Positions 45,860 to 54,958 of a stretch of 64,000 bases of DNA are shown piece by piece. Numbering within the stretch: position 1 is the first letter of the stretch; every line of letters starts with the position of its first letter. The notes beneath the pieces were generated by a model. That model did no database searches. It had not been told where the DNA came from and worked only from the letters and a program-made list of their open reading frames with translations. Both the position numbers and the translations under genes were made by a program. This DNA comes from Tractidigestivibacter montrealensis (GTDB lineage Bacteria > Actinomycetota > Coriobacteriia > Coriobacteriales > Atopobiaceae): assembly GCF_024741235.1 (NCBI RefSeq), contig NZ_JANSKA010000004.1:62001-126000 (forward strand). The letters are read 5' to 3'.

Positions 45860-46765
45860 ATGATCCTTAGCCTGCTCACGCTTCTCCTCATTGCCCTTAT
45901 CGTCGAGGGCTTTGTCCGTGTGATTCGCTACTTTGCCGATTGGCTGCGCCAGGGAAGGAAGCTCGACGAGTCGGAGGTCTCGGAGGCGCACGAGGCAGAG
46001 GAGGCTGCCGAGAAGGTCGCCGAGCGCGACCTCAAGGGCATAGACGACAAGGCCGTCCCTCAGCGCCGCGCAACCGTCGTGCGCACCGAGCACGATGCGA
46101 TTGAGACGTACCTCGACGAGATGCACCTGGGCTTCTACCAGATCATCATCGTCTTCTTCCTAGGCTGTATTGCAGGCCTCTTTGTCGAGGAGGTCTGGAT
46201 GTTCGTGACGGCGGGCCTCACGCAGAGCCGCGTGGGCCTGGTATGGGGGCCCTTCTCGCCACTCTATGGCTTTGGGGCCACGTTCCTCACGCTCATCTGC
46301 TTTGAGATGCGCCGCCACCACGCCAAGGGCTGGCAGATCTTCCTCATCTCCATGGCGGTGGGTGGCATCCTGGAGCAGGTCACCGGCTGGTCGATGGCTA
46401 TGCTCTTCCACGCCGAGTCCTGGACCTACGAGTATCTGCCCGACCACATTACCCAGTGGGTTGCCTGGCGCTTCCTCTTCTTTTGGGGCATCCTGGGGCT
46501 CACCTGGTGCCGCGTGGTCATGCCGCCCCTGCTCTACCGCATTGGCATGCCCACCTCTCACCGCCAGCTGGTCTTTGTGATCCTGGTGAGCGTCTACCTT
46601 GCGGCGGACATCTGGATGACGCTCGCATGCTTCAACCGCAAGACGGCGCGCGACGCCGGCATCCCCGCGAGCAACGCCTTCGAGCAGTGGGTGGACGAGC
46701 ACTACACGGACGAGTTCATAGCCAACCGCTTCCAGAACCTCGTCATTGGGGGCGACGAGCAGTGA
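45860..46765 (+). CDS. CmpB-like (PF06541-type) membrane protein
   Basis: 301 aa. N-terminal transmembrane helix (residues 1-22), a charged Glu/Ala-rich cytoplasmic stretch (30-95, possibly coiled coil), then about five more helices. The segment VWGPFSPLYGFGATFLT matches the conserved pattern of the putative ABC transporter CmpB family; function is not established. Start ATG after AAAGGGAG. The stop overlaps the start of the cysteine desulfurase gene. Confidence 0.7.
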   Translation: MILSLLTLLLIALIVEGFVRVIRYFADWLRQGRKLDESEVSEAHEAEEAAEKVAERDLKGIDDKAVPQRRATVVRTEHDAIETYLDEMHLGFYQIIIVFFLGCIAGLFVEEVWMFVTAGLTQSRVGLVWGPFSPLYGFGATFLTLICFEMRRHHAKGWQIFLISMAVGGILEQVTGWSMAMLFHAESWTYEYLPDHITQWVAWRFLFFWGILGLTWCRVVMPPLLYRIGMPTSHRQLVFVILVSVYLAADIWMTLACFNRKTARDAGIPASNAFEQWVDEHYTDEFIANRFQNLVIGGDEQ

Positions 46766-48045
46766 TGCCCGACCGCATGGTGCCACGGTCTGCCGCGCAG
46801 GTGCAGGCCACGAGCGGCGCGGGCGCGCCTGCCCCTGCCCGCGATGTCTACCTGGACTACGCTGCCGCCACTCCGCTAGACCCCAGGGTCCTCTCGGCCA
46901 TGGAGCCCTACCTCACACGCTGCTTCGAGAACCCCTCGGCCCCGTACGCCCGCGCCCGCGCGGCGCGAGATGCCGTTGAGGGAGCGCGGGCGGACATTGC
47001 GCACCTCATGGGCGCCAAGCCAGATGGCGTCATCTTCACCGCTGGCGCCACCGAGGCCAACAACCTTGCCTTTGCGGCAGCGGACGGTGGCGTTGTGACC
47101 GACGCCGCCGAGCATGAGTCCGTCCTCGCCTGCGCCCAGGCACGCGATGCCGTGGTGGTGAGCGTGGGCGCCGACGGCCGCGTTGACCCGGAGCGGCTGT
47201 GCGCGGCCATTGGCCCCACCACGCAGCTCGTCTCGGTTGAGCTTGCAAATGGCGAGGTGGGCGCCGTACAGCCCGTGCGAGAGATTGCCCGCAGGGTCGC
47301 CGTGGTGCGCCAGCAGCGCCTGGCCGAGGGGAGCCGCGTGCCCCTGTGGCTGCACACGGACGCCTCACAGGCCGCCGGCTCGCTCTCGTGCAACGTGACC
47401 TCGCTTGGGGCCGACATGGTCACCCTCTCTGCCGCCAAGGTCTACGGGCCAAAGCAGGTGGGCGTCCTCTGGGCGGGGGAGGGTGTGCGCCTGCGCCCTC
47501 TGGTCCTCGGCGGCGGCCAGGAGGGCGGCGTGCGCTCCGGCACCGAGAACGTTGCCGGTGCGGTGGGGTTCGCTGCCGCGCTCTCAATCGCGCAGGGCTG
47601 CCGCGCCGAGGAGTGCCGCCGCGAGGAGGCGCTGCGTTTGCGGCTTGAGCGCGCCCTTGCGGACGAGTTCCCCGGCATGGTGGTCTCGGGGCCGAGAAGC
47701 CCCAAGCACCGCCTTCCCGGGCTTCTCCACGTGAGCTTTCCCGGCCTCGAGGCCAGGCGCCTGGTGGTGCTTCTCGAGCGCCGCGGGGTCTCTGTTGGGA
47801 CGGGCAGCGCCTGCGCGGCCAGCCGCATGCGCGAGAGCCACGTCCTTCACGCCATGGGGCTGCCCCCGGAGGTCTCGGCGGGGAGCCTCCGCATCACGAT
47901 GGGTCGGCAAACCAGCATTGACGACATCGACTACGCGGCCGCGCAGATCGCAGATGCCGTGCGCACTGAGATGCGGCGCACGGGCCTCTCCCAGGACGAC
48001 ATGCTCGGCCGTGCCGGTGGGCTGGCCGTGGGGAGGCGGCGCTAA
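46765..48045 (+). CDS. Cysteine desulfurase (NifS/IscS family)
   Basis: 426-aa PLP enzyme that takes sulfur from cysteine. Sequence landmarks: VYLDYAAATPLDP near residue 29, AGATEANNLAF near 92, PLP lysine in TLSAAKVYGPKQVGVLW near 231, and the active cysteine in SVGTGSACAASR near 351. The next gene, mnmA, overlaps by 1 nt, so the sulfur is probably delivered to tRNA thiolation; a role in Fe-S assembly is also possible. It has an N-terminal extension of about 25 residues before the family start. Confidence 0.9.
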   Translation: MPDRMVPRSAAQVQATSGAGAPAPARDVYLDYAAATPLDPRVLSAMEPYLTRCFENPSAPYARARAARDAVEGARADIAHLMGAKPDGVIFTAGATEANNLAFAAADGGVVTDAAEHESVLACAQARDAVVVSVGADGRVDPERLCAAIGPTTQLVSVELANGEVGAVQPVREIARRVAVVRQQRLAEGSRVPLWLHTDASQAAGSLSCNVTSLGADMVTLSAAKVYGPKQVGVLWAGEGVRLRPLVLGGGQEGGVRSGTENVAGAVGFAAALSIAQGCRAEECRREEALRLRLERALADEFPGMVVSGPRSPKHRLPGLLHVSFPGLEARRLVVLLERRGVSVGTGSACAASRMRESHVLHAMGLPPEVSAGSLRITMGRQTSIDDIDYAAAQIADAVRTEMRRTGLSQDDMLGRAGGLAVGRRR

Positions 48046-49136
48046 TGGGCGAGAAGGTCTTTCTCGGCCTCTCCGGAGGCGTGGACTCGGCGCTCTCGGC
48101 CGCGCTCCTTGTGGAGCAGGGCTATGACGTCACGGCCGTCTACATGCGCAACTGGTCGCGTGACCTGCCGGGGTACCGCTGCCCCTGGGCCGACGACCTC
48201 GCGGACGCCGAGCGCGTTGCCGTGACCCTGGGCATTGGCCTCGAGGTCTGGGACTGCGAGGAGGAGTACCAGCGCACAGTCGTGGACTACCTGGTGGACG
48301 CCTACGCGCGTGGCCTCACGCCCAACCCAGACGTGATGTGCAACCAGACCGTCAAGTTTGGCACCTTTGCCGACCGCGCCTTTGCGCGTGGCGCGGACCT
48401 CATTGCCACGGGGCACTACGCCCGCGTGCGGCGTGGTCCCACGACCGGCTCCATCCAGCTACTGCGCGCCGTGGACGAGCACAAGGACCAGACCTACTTC
48501 CTCTGGCGCGTGGGCGAGGAGGCCTTGTCGCGCACGCTCTTCCCCGTGGGCGACGTGCGCGACAAGGCCGAGGTGCGCCGCATGTGCGCTGAGAGGGGCC
48601 TGGGCGTTGAGTCCAAGCCGGACTCCGACGGCATCTGCTTCGTGGGGCCCGTGGGGATAAGGACCTTCCTCCTGGACACGCTGGAACGTCGGGCGGGAGA
48701 CATCGTGGAGTGGGAGACGGGTCGCGTCCTCGGTCACCACGACGGGGCATTCCTCTTCACGGTTGGGCAGCGGAAGGGCCTCGACCTGGGTGGCGGCCCT
48801 GCTCGATATGTGGTTTCGACGGATACCGAGAAGAACGTGGTCTACGTGACCGCAGACCCTGCGTGCCCGGGCCTGTGGTGTACGCAGCTCAACCTCTCTG
48901 ACGTGCACTGGGTTGCCGGCGAGGCACCCGCAGACGGCGACTACCTGGTGAGGACGCGGCACACGGGCGAGCTGCGGGAGGCTCGCCTGGAGGTGCTCGA
49001 CGACAGGCGCGCTCGCGTGAGCTTCCCCGAGCCCGTGCGCACAGTGGCACCGGGGCAGTCGGCCGTCGTCTATGGGGGTCTCGTCTGTCTGGGCGGAGGA
49101 ATCGTGGAACCAGACCCGGTGGCATATAATCGGTAA
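48045..49136 (+). CDS. mnmA: tRNA-specific 2-thiouridylase MnmA
   Basis: 363 aa. It makes 2-thiouridine at the wobble position of Lys/Glu/Gln tRNAs. PP-loop motif LSGGVDSAL (residues 9-17), catalytic C99 in NPDVMCNQ, second cysteine in DSDGICFVG near 198, and the C-terminal beta-barrel with FTVGQRKGL. Overlap with the desulfurase gene supports functional coupling. Confidence 0.95.
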   Translation: MGEKVFLGLSGGVDSALSAALLVEQGYDVTAVYMRNWSRDLPGYRCPWADDLADAERVAVTLGIGLEVWDCEEEYQRTVVDYLVDAYARGLTPNPDVMCNQTVKFGTFADRAFARGADLIATGHYARVRRGPTTGSIQLLRAVDEHKDQTYFLWRVGEEALSRTLFPVGDVRDKAEVRRMCAERGLGVESKPDSDGICFVGPVGIRTFLLDTLERRAGDIVEWETGRVLGHHDGAFLFTVGQRKGLDLGGGPARYVVSTDTEKNVVYVTADPACPGLWCTQLNLSDVHWVAGEAPADGDYLVRTRHTGELREARLEVLDDRRARVSFPEPVRTVAPGQSAVVYGGLVCLGGGIVEPDPVAYNR

Positions 49137-49205
49137 GTTACTCATGTGGTGAAACCAGGTGGCAGCGCTGGCGTTGACCTGGGACGAGGCTGGTTGGAGG
49201 TGCTT

Positions 49206-50525
49206 GTGGCAGAGGACGCCGAGAAGAAGGCCCCTGCGGCGCAGAAGCGCCCCAAGGCTCCAAAGCCGCAGGTGGTTGGTGCCAAGGTGAGCGCCTCCGC
49301 ACCCAAGCGGACAGCAGGTTCCGCCAAGGGTGCCGCCGGCTCTGCCGGTGCCAAGGTCAAGTACCGCGTCAATGCCGCCAAGGCGGTCTCTGCCCAGGAC
49401 CGAGAGGCCGACAAGCAGAGCATGGGCCAGGTGCGCAAGAGCCTGGTCTTTCTCGGCGGTGTTACCGTTGCCTACCTGGCATACCTCATCTTCTCTGGCC
49501 AGATGGATGTGTTTCTCGCCAGCCTCTCCCAAGTTGACAGCAGCTGGATGCTGCGTGGGGTCTTCTGCTATGTGGTCTATTACATCATTGGCGTCTCGGC
49601 GTATGTGCTCTCGGTCATCACGGACCCTAGATCTCCCGTGGGTGTGCGCGACCTCATGAGCGTCGAGGCAGCCGGCGTCTTCTTCATGAACCTCACGCCC
49701 AATGGCATGGGCGCCGCGCCTGCGCAGATATACCGCCTTACGCGTGCAGGCCTCTCTGTGGGCGGAGCCGGCGCGCTCCACTCAACGCGCTTCATCATGT
49801 ACGAGGCGGGCGAGGCCATCTTTGCCGCCATCATGCTCATCTTTAGGCTTGACTACTTTCTCAACTCCTTTGGCGACTTCATCATCATTGGTATCCTGCT
49901 CTTTGTGTTCAAGATCCTTGAGTGCGCGGTGCTCTTTGGCATCTGCGCATACCCCAAGTTCTTCTCGAGCATTGGCAACTGGGTGCTGCGCTTTGCCAAC
50001 AAGCACGGCTGGGTGAAGGACTACGACCACTGGTACCAGGTCGTGAACAACCAGATCAACGAGTTCTCCGACGGCTTCAAGTCTGCCGCCAAGAACAAGG
50101 GCGACCTTGTTGGCGTGCTGGTGCTCACGCTGCTGCAGCTGGGCTGCCTCTACGCGCTGCCATGGTTCGTGCTCAACGCCTTTGGCAAGGAGGCCGACCT
50201 CATCACCTGCCTGGCGTCCGGCTCGATGCTTGAGCTGCTCACCTCGGCCATCCCGCTGCCCGGTGGCACCGGCGGCGCCGAGGGCGGCTTTGCGCTGCTC
50301 TTTGGCGGCATGTTTGGCGCGCAGGCCTCGGCGGGCTTCGTGCTCTGGCGTGCCATCGAGTACTTCCTGCCCACGCTGTGCGCGGCACCGCTTCTGGGCC
50401 TGCGCTCGACCAGCGGCGAGAGTATCAACCATCGCTTCAAGCGCTATGGGGCGCGGCTGCGCAGGCTCTTCTCGCGCGGGAGCGGCGGCAAGGGCTCCGG
50501 TGGCATCAAGATCACGTTCAAATAG
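49206..50525 (+). CDS. Flippase-like integral membrane protein (LPG-synthase TM region, UPF0104 type)
   Basis: 439 aa. A basic, Ala/Pro/Lys-rich cytoplasmic N-terminus (residues 1-75) is followed by about eight transmembrane helices. VEAAGVFFMNLTPNGMGAAPAQIYRL and SAIPLPGGTGGAEGGFALLF match the AglD/MprF flippase-type family (PF03706), which moves lipids or lipid-linked sugars. The GTG start at 49206 with TTGGAGG is preferred to an ATG at 49146, which lacks a ribosome site. A basic C-terminal tail (KRYGARLRRLFSRG) follows the last helix. Confidence 0.78.
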   Translation: MAEDAEKKAPAAQKRPKAPKPQVVGAKVSASAPKRTAGSAKGAAGSAGAKVKYRVNAAKAVSAQDREADKQSMGQVRKSLVFLGGVTVAYLAYLIFSGQMDVFLASLSQVDSSWMLRGVFCYVVYYIIGVSAYVLSVITDPRSPVGVRDLMSVEAAGVFFMNLTPNGMGAAPAQIYRLTRAGLSVGGAGALHSTRFIMYEAGEAIFAAIMLIFRLDYFLNSFGDFIIIGILLFVFKILECAVLFGICAYPKFFSSIGNWVLRFANKHGWVKDYDHWYQVVNNQINEFSDGFKSAAKNKGDLVGVLVLTLLQLGCLYALPWFVLNAFGKEADLITCLASGSMLELLTSAIPLPGGTGGAEGGFALLFGGMFGAQASAGFVLWRAIEYFLPTLCAAPLLGLRSTSGESINHRFKRYGARLRRLFSRGSGGKGSGGIKITFK

Positions 50526-50529
50526 AGAG

Positions 50530-50565
50530 GCGGCGGGAAGCGCATATGGCTTCCCGCCGCTTTCG
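50530..50565. terminator. Bidirectional terminator between the flippase-like gene and the dehydrogenase
   Basis: GCGGCGGGAAGC (50530-50541) pairs with GCTTCCCGCCGC (50549-50560), followed by TTTCG; it lies between convergent genes. Confidence 0.75.
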
Positions 50566-50588
50566 TAACGTGTGCCGGTCGTATGACG

Positions 50589-51533
50589 CTACCAGGAGAC
50601 CTTGGCGATGTTCTCCTCGATGTGTCTGCAGCTTGCCTGCCAGCGCTCCTGCTCGTGCGGTGTCATGGTGGGGACAATGACCTTCTCGACGCCGCTCGCG
50701 CCAATCACGCAGGGTAGTGAGGCATAGTGGCCTGAGACGCCGTAGACGCCCTCGACGAGGGTCGAGACGGGCGTCACGAGCTTGGTGTCGCCTAGGATGG
50801 CCTCGATGATTGCAACGGTTCCGTTGGCGATGGAGTACTCGGTGCACGCCTTGCCCACCATGGTGGTGTATCCGCCGCGCACGGCCTGCGTCTCGAGTGC
50901 GTCACGGTCGAGCGTGACGTCCGTCTGCGCCTCTAGCTCCTCCGGGGTGAGGCAGCCAAAGGTTACGTGAGACCACAGGGCAAACTCGGAGAAGCCATGC
51001 TCGCCGAGCATCCAGGCGTTGATGGAGCCCTGGTTGAGGCCGGTCGCGCCGGCAAGCGCATGCTTGAAGCGCGCGGAGTCGAGCGTTGTGCCCGAGCCCA
51101 GCACGCGGCGTGGGTCGCAGTCTGCCAGGTCGCGTATCTCGGTGGCGATCACGTCGTTGGGGTTGGAAACGCTCACCCAGATGCCCGTGAAGCCCGCGTC
51201 CTCGATGCGGCGGACGAACTTCTTGGGCTCCTCTGTGGTGGGGACAAGCTCGCCGTCGCGGTCGGTGCGGGCGGCGTCCACGTGACCCGCGGCGTTGACG
51301 ATGACGTCGCAGCAGGCAAGCTCCTCGTAGCGGTCGTCGCACTCGACGACGCGCGCGGGGCGCGGATAGAAGCTCATGGCGTCAAGGAGGTCGTTCGACT
51401 GCGCACGGCAGAGCTTCTCATTTGTGTCCGATAGGCGAATCTCGTCCGCGAGGCCTTGCGCGAGCAGCGCGTTTGCGACGTGCGCTCCCACGTGGCTGCA
51501 GCCGATGATGCCGATAGTCGTATGCGTTGCCAT
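50589..51533 (-). CDS. L-lactate / L-2-hydroxyacid dehydrogenase (LDH/MDH family)
   Basis: 314 aa. NAD-binding GIIGCSHVGAHVA near residue 8; SVSNPNDVIA near 146; GSGTTLDSARFKHAL near 170; catalytic histidine in GEHGFSEF near 200, where typical LDH has GEHGDSE. The Phe at that position and the overall pattern recall L-2-hydroxyisocaproate dehydrogenases, so a branched or aromatic 2-oxoacid substrate is possible. Start ATG after AAGGAG. It fits fermentation of amino acids from imported peptides. Confidence 0.8.
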   Translation of the reverse strand: MATHTTIGIIGCSHVGAHVANALLAQGLADEIRLSDTNEKLCRAQSNDLLDAMSFYPRPARVVECDDRYEELACCDVIVNAAGHVDAARTDRDGELVPTTEEPKKFVRRIEDAGFTGIWVSVSNPNDVIATEIRDLADCDPRRVLGSGTTLDSARFKHALAGATGLNQGSINAWMLGEHGFSEFALWSHVTFGCLTPEELEAQTDVTLDRDALETQAVRGGYTTMVGKACTEYSIANGTVAIIEAILGDTKLVTPVSTLVEGVYGVSGHYASLPCVIGASGVEKVIVPTMTPHEQERWQASCRHIEENIAKVSW

Positions 51534-51578
51534 TCTCCGCGCTCCTTATGTCGTGACTTGTCTCGATTAATTGTCTCA

Positions 51579-52718
51579 CTAGGTGCTGCTGCTTGTCATA
51601 AAGCGGACCTCATCTACCCTGGGCACATGCACGCGAATGAGCGCCGTTGCGCGGTCCTGCTCGTCTGTGGCGAGCGTGCGGGTGCTGGTCACCGTTGCCA
51701 CGATCCGTTCGGTTGGCCGCGGGGAGCCTGATGCGTAGCTGTACTCGGTTCCCACGGAATAGCGCTCGACCTCGGGCTGCACCGCCTTGAGCTCCTGCGT
51801 TGTGAGAGCGGTCTCGTACTGGTCCGAGGCCTGGGAGGGGGTTGCCGTTGCGTCCTTGGCGTGCTGCTGGATTGTCTCTTGGACCACGCCGGTGGTCACC
51901 ATGAGGCAGGGGATCGCAAAGACGAGCGTCCCAATGATGACGTTCCTGCGCAGGCGACGTGATATGGCCACGGCATCCTCGCTCTCCTGCGGGGTTACGA
52001 CGCCGTCGTCGTTGATGTCTCGGTGGAGCGGCACATGCAGGAGGAGCAGCACGACCTCTGCGGCGAGCGCGATGAACACTACGTTGACGCCAAACTCGTA
52101 GATTGCGCCAGCGAAGCGCGTGAGGCTTTGCTGCGCGATGCCATAGCCGGCCGAGCACAGAGGCGGCATGAGGGCGGTTGCCACGGCAACGCCTGCTATG
52201 AGGGTCGAGGGCTCCTGCTTGCGGGAGTTGCCAAGCCCGCCCGCAAAGCCGCCGGCAAGGGCGATGAGCAGGTCCCAGATCGTGGGCGTCGAGTTGTCGA
52301 GGAGGGCGCTGGTCTCGTAGGGGATGGGCGTGAGGAGGAAGTAGAGGGTGGAGGTTGCAAGGCAGATGAGCATCTGGAGCGCCAGGCCGGCGACCGCGTT
52401 GCGCAGAAGGCGCCTGTCGGCCGTTGCGACGGCGTAGGAGATGGCTAGCACCGAGCCCATGAGCGGGCAGATGAGCATGGCGCCCACGATGGCCTCGGTG
52501 GAGTCCGTGTTGAGGCCAATCGAGGCAATGAGCATGGCAACGATGAGGATGCACATGTGCGTGCCATCGAGCTTCGAGCCTCCCACGAAGCGCTTGCGGA
52601 TCTGCGGCCACGACGCACGACCTTCGCGAACGTCGAAGGCTCGTCTGAGCGCGGAGACGCCGCGGCGTGTCCAGCTCGCGCCAATGCCCGCGTCTTCTGT
52701 TTTGCTCTTCTCGGCCAT
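51579..52718 (-). CDS. DUF389 membrane protein with an EF-hand-like loop
   Basis: 379 aa. The DUF389 core is LNTDSTEAIVGAMLICPLMGSVLAISYA (residues about 69-96), with about six transmembrane helices between 55 and 285. Residues 234-245 (DINDDGVVTPQE) match the 12-residue EF-hand/dockerin calcium loop (D, N, D at positions 1, 3, 5; E at 12) in a hydrophilic loop between helices. The C-terminal 90 residues are extracytoplasmic-like and Thr-rich. Function of the family is unknown. Confidence 0.78.
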   Translation of the reverse strand: MAEKSKTEDAGIGASWTRRGVSALRRAFDVREGRASWPQIRKRFVGGSKLDGTHMCILIVAMLIASIGLNTDSTEAIVGAMLICPLMGSVLAISYAVATADRRLLRNAVAGLALQMLICLATSTLYFLLTPIPYETSALLDNSTPTIWDLLIALAGGFAGGLGNSRKQEPSTLIAGVAVATALMPPLCSAGYGIAQQSLTRFAGAIYEFGVNVVFIALAAEVVLLLLHVPLHRDINDDGVVTPQESEDAVAISRRLRRNVIIGTLVFAIPCLMVTTGVVQETIQQHAKDATATPSQASDQYETALTTQELKAVQPEVERYSVGTEYSYASGSPRPTERIVATVTSTRTLATDEQDRATALIRVHVPRVDEVRFMTSSST

Positions 52719-53107
52719 TGCTGCACCTCGAAATCCCGGTTCGACCTATCCGTATGCCAGCCTCGTTCACTCTTGTGCCCCAAAGGTGGGGTTGCAACGC
52801 TGCGCGAGGGTGCGTGGTGGCAATTACGGGCGACACAGCACACCAGGTAGCAATCTCCGCAGTCCGACAGGTGTCCAAACTACGCACGGCTAAGGATGAG
52901 ACGAACAAAAGCCCAGGTCGACACAAACCTTAATCCCGACCGTGCGTAGTTCGGGAAAGGGAAGAGCTCTGGACAGCAAGTTTCGGTGGTGCTCGACCTT
53001 CCCAGCAATGCATGCGAAGCACAAATCAGCGTACACGTGTTCTCATTTTACTGTCGGGGGAGTAGAATGGTTTGCTACGAATGCTGCGTCGTGCGGGGAG
53101 GTGCAAG
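52719..53107. other. Gap upstream of the TerB operon, with a 12-bp inverted repeat
   Basis: 389 bp without a convincing gene. AACTACGCACGG (52878-52889) and its exact complement (52940-52951) bracket a 74-bp segment that could be a short mobile-element remnant, an operator or a hairpin. The sequence is less GC-biased than the neighbours. A short open frame 53067-53183 with GGGGGAG before its ATG overlaps the TerB gene start. No promoter pair stands out. Confidence 0.45.
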
Positions 53108-54958
53108 TTGGACGAGGGAAGTACGGGCCGTTCAGCGGATGGCGCTCGCTCGCGTGCCGAGGAGGTCCTCGAGCAGATCCTAGCCTCGAAGGATGGCCGC
53201 GCGCTCGTCAGCATGAGCCAGACTACCTACTCTGACCAGCCAATCCTTCGTACGGGTGCAGACTTCGCCCGTGAACGCGCAATGCGTCGCCAAGAGGGAC
53301 GCAACACCGCGCGCAGCGCCCGTGAGCAGCGCGTCGAGAGACGGCACCAACAGGTGAGCTTCCCTGCGCCTACCTGGGGAGCGTCCTCGACTCCCGAGTC
53401 CGCGCAGTCGGCGTGGCCGTCGTTCTCGTTTGACGCACCGTCCTTCTTCAACGAGGAGAGCGCGGAGCTCCTGGATTCCGAGCTGCCGCCCACACTGCAG
53501 GAGCTGCGGCACCTAGAGAAGGTGGGCCTACGCCCGGGAGAACTCTTCTGCCGCCAGGCTCGCCTTGCCGCAGAGTTCGAGGATAACCTGCCATTTGAGG
53601 GTTTCCATCCCTATCGGTACCTGCCAACATACAAGGACCTCGGTAACCGAGAACTGCGTGGGTACTTCACTTGGCGCGCGTCCTGGCGTCGCGGCACGGC
53701 CATCGATGTGCCGGCAACCTACGTCACCATCTTGACGTTCGAGCTCATCAACGGCGTGGGGGCCACTCCGGGGACCGAGGTCCTCGCCTGCCTGCGTAAG
53801 CTCGAGCAGCGCTGCTTTGAGCAGGATGCGCTCGGCATTGGGCCCAGCGTGACGATGGACCTACGGCGCTGGGAGCGCGACTATGCCATCTGCATGGGGC
53901 TTGACGTTCAGCAGACGGTTGCGGAGGCAGACCGTGCGTTTGGCGCAGGCGTCGAGACGCTGCGGGCAATGGAGCGGGCCGAGCTTTCATCGCGTGGGCT
54001 TCTCGAGGACCATCAGGCAGAGAAGGTGTCCGCCCCAACAGATGACGAGGTCATGGTGGCCATGGGCAACGTCTCTACCATGGACATCTCTCGCTCACCC
54101 TTTGTCCGCGCGCATCGTGAGTCCTTCGCTGTCGTTGCCGCTGCCGTGGCGCGGCGCATGGCAGTGCACTGCAACCGTCGCCGGAAGACGGGCTGGGTTG
54201 ACGGCCTGGTGGGCTACCGCACGTCCTGGCCGTTTACCCCTCTGGCCGGAGTTCCGCTCGAGCGCGGCTGGGAGGGCCCCGACCGCACGGTTCGCGTTTG
54301 CCCCGGCCAGACGGTAAGCTTCCGCTTTGGCCGCTGGACGGAGCGACAGGCGTATTCCACTAATGAGCGAAGCCGCGACCTGGCGCGCCTCCTGCGCGCC
54401 ATCGACCGCCAGATGCGCATCGACTGGGACTTTGGCCACCCCCTCAAGGAGCAGACGCTTCCTCGCTACCTCCAGAAGATGGTGACGGAGGAAAGCCAGG
54501 CGCAGCACGAGCGCGAGGAGGAGGCCGAGAGACGCCGGTTCAAGGTTGACCTCTCCAAGCTGGGCGGCATTCGCAGCGCGGCGGCGGTCACGCGCGAGGC
54601 TCTCCTGGTGGACGAGGAGCGCGAGGGGTACGTACCAGGTGATGCGGCAGCGGAGCCCGCGGCCGCGGCGCTGGCGCCAGAGTCTGCGGTTGCACCTCCG
54701 GCGGCAACACCGGTGCCCGCACCGCAGCCGGCCAAGACCGACCTTGGCCTTACCGCGCAAGAGCACGCCCTTCTCGACGCGCTTCTCGCCCATAAAGAGC
54801 CGCCTGCCGCCGCGGGGGCGTCCCTCGACATGCTTGTCGACTCAATCAACGAGAAGCTCTTTGACCTCGTGGGAGACACGGTGCTGGAGTTTGGCGACGT
54901 CGGCCCCGCCCTTATCGAGGACTACGAGCAAGACCTGAGAGGATACCTACAGCAATGA
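53108..54958 (+). CDS. TerB_N/TerB_C-domain protein of a putative defence operon
   Basis: 616 aa. Residues 1-110 are hydrophilic and Arg/Ser-rich. Residues about 125-320 match TerB_N (LPPTLQELRHLEKVGLRPGELFCRQARLAAEF, then YRYLPTYKDLGNRELRGYFTWR). Residues about 479-610 match TerB_C (VDLSKLGGIRSAAAVTREALLVDEE; then after a Pro/Ala linker at 508-545, LTAQEHALLDALL... VGDTVLEFGDVGPALIEDYEQDL). No central TerB domain is apparent. The TTG start at 53108 is chosen because GGGGAGG lies 6 nt upstream; ATG 53081 is the alternative. It overlaps the next gene by 4 nt. Ter-family scaffolds are linked to phage and stress defence. Confidence 0.82.
   Translation: MDEGSTGRSADGARSRAEEVLEQILASKDGRALVSMSQTTYSDQPILRTGADFARERAMRRQEGRNTARSAREQRVERRHQQVSFPAPTWGASSTPESAQSAWPSFSFDAPSFFNEESAELLDSELPPTLQELRHLEKVGLRPGELFCRQARLAAEFEDNLPFEGFHPYRYLPTYKDLGNRELRGYFTWRASWRRGTAIDVPATYVTILTFELINGVGATPGTEVLACLRKLEQRCFEQDALGIGPSVTMDLRRWERDYAICMGLDVQQTVAEADRAFGAGVETLRAMERAELSSRGLLEDHQAEKVSAPTDDEVMVAMGNVSTMDISRSPFVRAHRESFAVVAAAVARRMAVHCNRRRKTGWVDGLVGYRTSWPFTPLAGVPLERGWEGPDRTVRVCPGQTVSFRFGRWTERQAYSTNERSRDLARLLRAIDRQMRIDWDFGHPLKEQTLPRYLQKMVTEESQAQHEREEEAERRRFKVDLSKLGGIRSAAAVTREALLVDEEREGYVPGDAAAEPAAAALAPESAVAPPAATPVPAPQPAKTDLGLTAQEHALLDALLAHKEPPAAAGASLDMLVDSINEKLFDLVGDTVLEFGDVGPALIEDYEQDLRGYLQQ

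Noticed and set aside
49146-49205. Upstream ATG start for the flippase-like protein
   Set aside because: No ribosome site precedes it, while TTGGAGG is correctly placed before the GTG at 49206.
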